DNA of 5,444 bases, taken from positions 1 through 5,444 of the forward strand of contig CAZNDN010000205.1 in the NCBI GenBank assembly GCA_964571815.1. Direction: 5' to 3'. Source of the stretch: CAZNDN01 sp964571815 (lineage in GTDB: Bacteria; Fibrobacterota; Chitinivibrionia; Chitinivibrionales; WJKA01). Positions 5,369-5,444 of the stretch are shown in pieces (positions within the stretch are counted from its first letter, which is position 1; each line of letters opens with the position of its first letter). The notes under the pieces were generated by a model, which saw only the letters and a list, made by a program, of their open reading frames with translations, had not been told where the DNA came from and ran no database searches. Both the position numbers and the translations under genes were made by a program.

Positions 5369-5397
5369 CTCGCCTTCGACACGACCGTCGAGACGAG
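5369..5397 (+). promoter_or_regulatory. Stem-loop in the predicted leader of the right-edge gene
   Basis: CTCG (5369-5372) pairs with CGAG (5394-5397). Inside that, TCGAC (5376-5380) pairs with GTCGA (5387-5391) around a six-base loop, with a 3/2 internal loop between the stems. It lies between the promoter's expected start point and the ATG at 5414. It does not match a riboswitch class I know. Confidence 0.35.
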
Positions 5398-5413
5398 TGT
5401 GGGGCGCAGCTCT

Positions 5414-5444
5414 ATGAACGGACTCCTTCTCGCGACCGCGGTGC
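5414..5444 (+). CDS. Start of a truncated gene, possibly an exported protein
   Basis: ATG at 5414 opens a frame reading MNGLLLATAV before the window ends. The short hydrophobic opening would suit a signal peptide, but ten residues are too few to be sure. It lies downstream of the strong promoter, with a GGGGCG stretch about 10 bases upstream as a weak ribosome-binding site. The end is cut by the window and the product cannot be named. Confidence 0.35.
   Translation, partial: MNGLLLATAV
5423..5444 (+). repeat. Second copy of the ACCGCGGT-containing repeat, at the window edge
   Basis: This is the partner of the copy at 5136-5159. It reaches the last base of the window, so the true repeat may be longer. 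Here it falls inside the putative coding start at 5414. Confidence 0.45.

Overview
The window reads as ordinary chromosomal DNA from a GC-rich Gram-negative bacterium, probably of an uncultured or environmental lineage. No tRNA, rRNA, CRISPR array, insertion sequence or phage gene is visible. The best clue to the host is the sigma factor. It is short (302 residues), has no region 1.1, and carries wording around regions 2.1 to 2.4 (NQGLLLGDLINEGNMGLIKAA, then FKFISYAVWWIRQAILQALA) that I associate with the FCB group and related phyla such as Gemmatimonadota and Latescibacterota. This placement is from memory, not from a search.

Left block (1-1344): a small Lys/Glu-rich coiled-coil-like protein of unknown function lies on the minus strand (45-455). 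Across an 88-bp spacer, and divergent from it, are a FmdB-type zinc-ribbon protein (544-732) and a membrane-anchored or lipoprotein thioredoxin-fold protein with a WCAPC site (901-1344), both on the plus strand. The thioredoxin gene runs head-on into the sigma gene (1311-2219, minus), and the two coding regions overlap by 34 bp. The sigma gene starts at a GTG next to a run of nine G residues that occupies its ribosome-binding site.

Middle: a 330-bp stretch (2220-2549) has no convincing gene. A long hairpin (2550-2578) closes the operon to its right.

Right block (2590-5134, minus strand) is a compact four-gene operon. In transcription order it encodes a TPM-domain membrane protein with a glycine-rich tail, a nucleotidyltransferase-fold protein whose catalytic motif reads SDIN instead of SDID, a LemA-family membrane protein, and a small protein with a Rho-N/SAP-like N-terminus and a His-rich basic C-terminus. 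TPM and LemA are known to travel together. The nucleotidyltransferase is coupled to LemA by a TAATG stop/start overlap. The small protein follows 31 bp after LemA. This operon is the part of the window most likely to be a poorly described functional unit, perhaps in envelope stress or quality control; that role is inference.

Right edge (5135-5444): a divergent control region. It holds a near-consensus plus-strand sigma-70 promoter (TTGCAC, 17 bp, TATACT), a stem-loop in the predicted leader, and the first codons of a gene that runs off the window. A 21-of-22 matching repeat lies just before the TPM start and again at the very end of the window.
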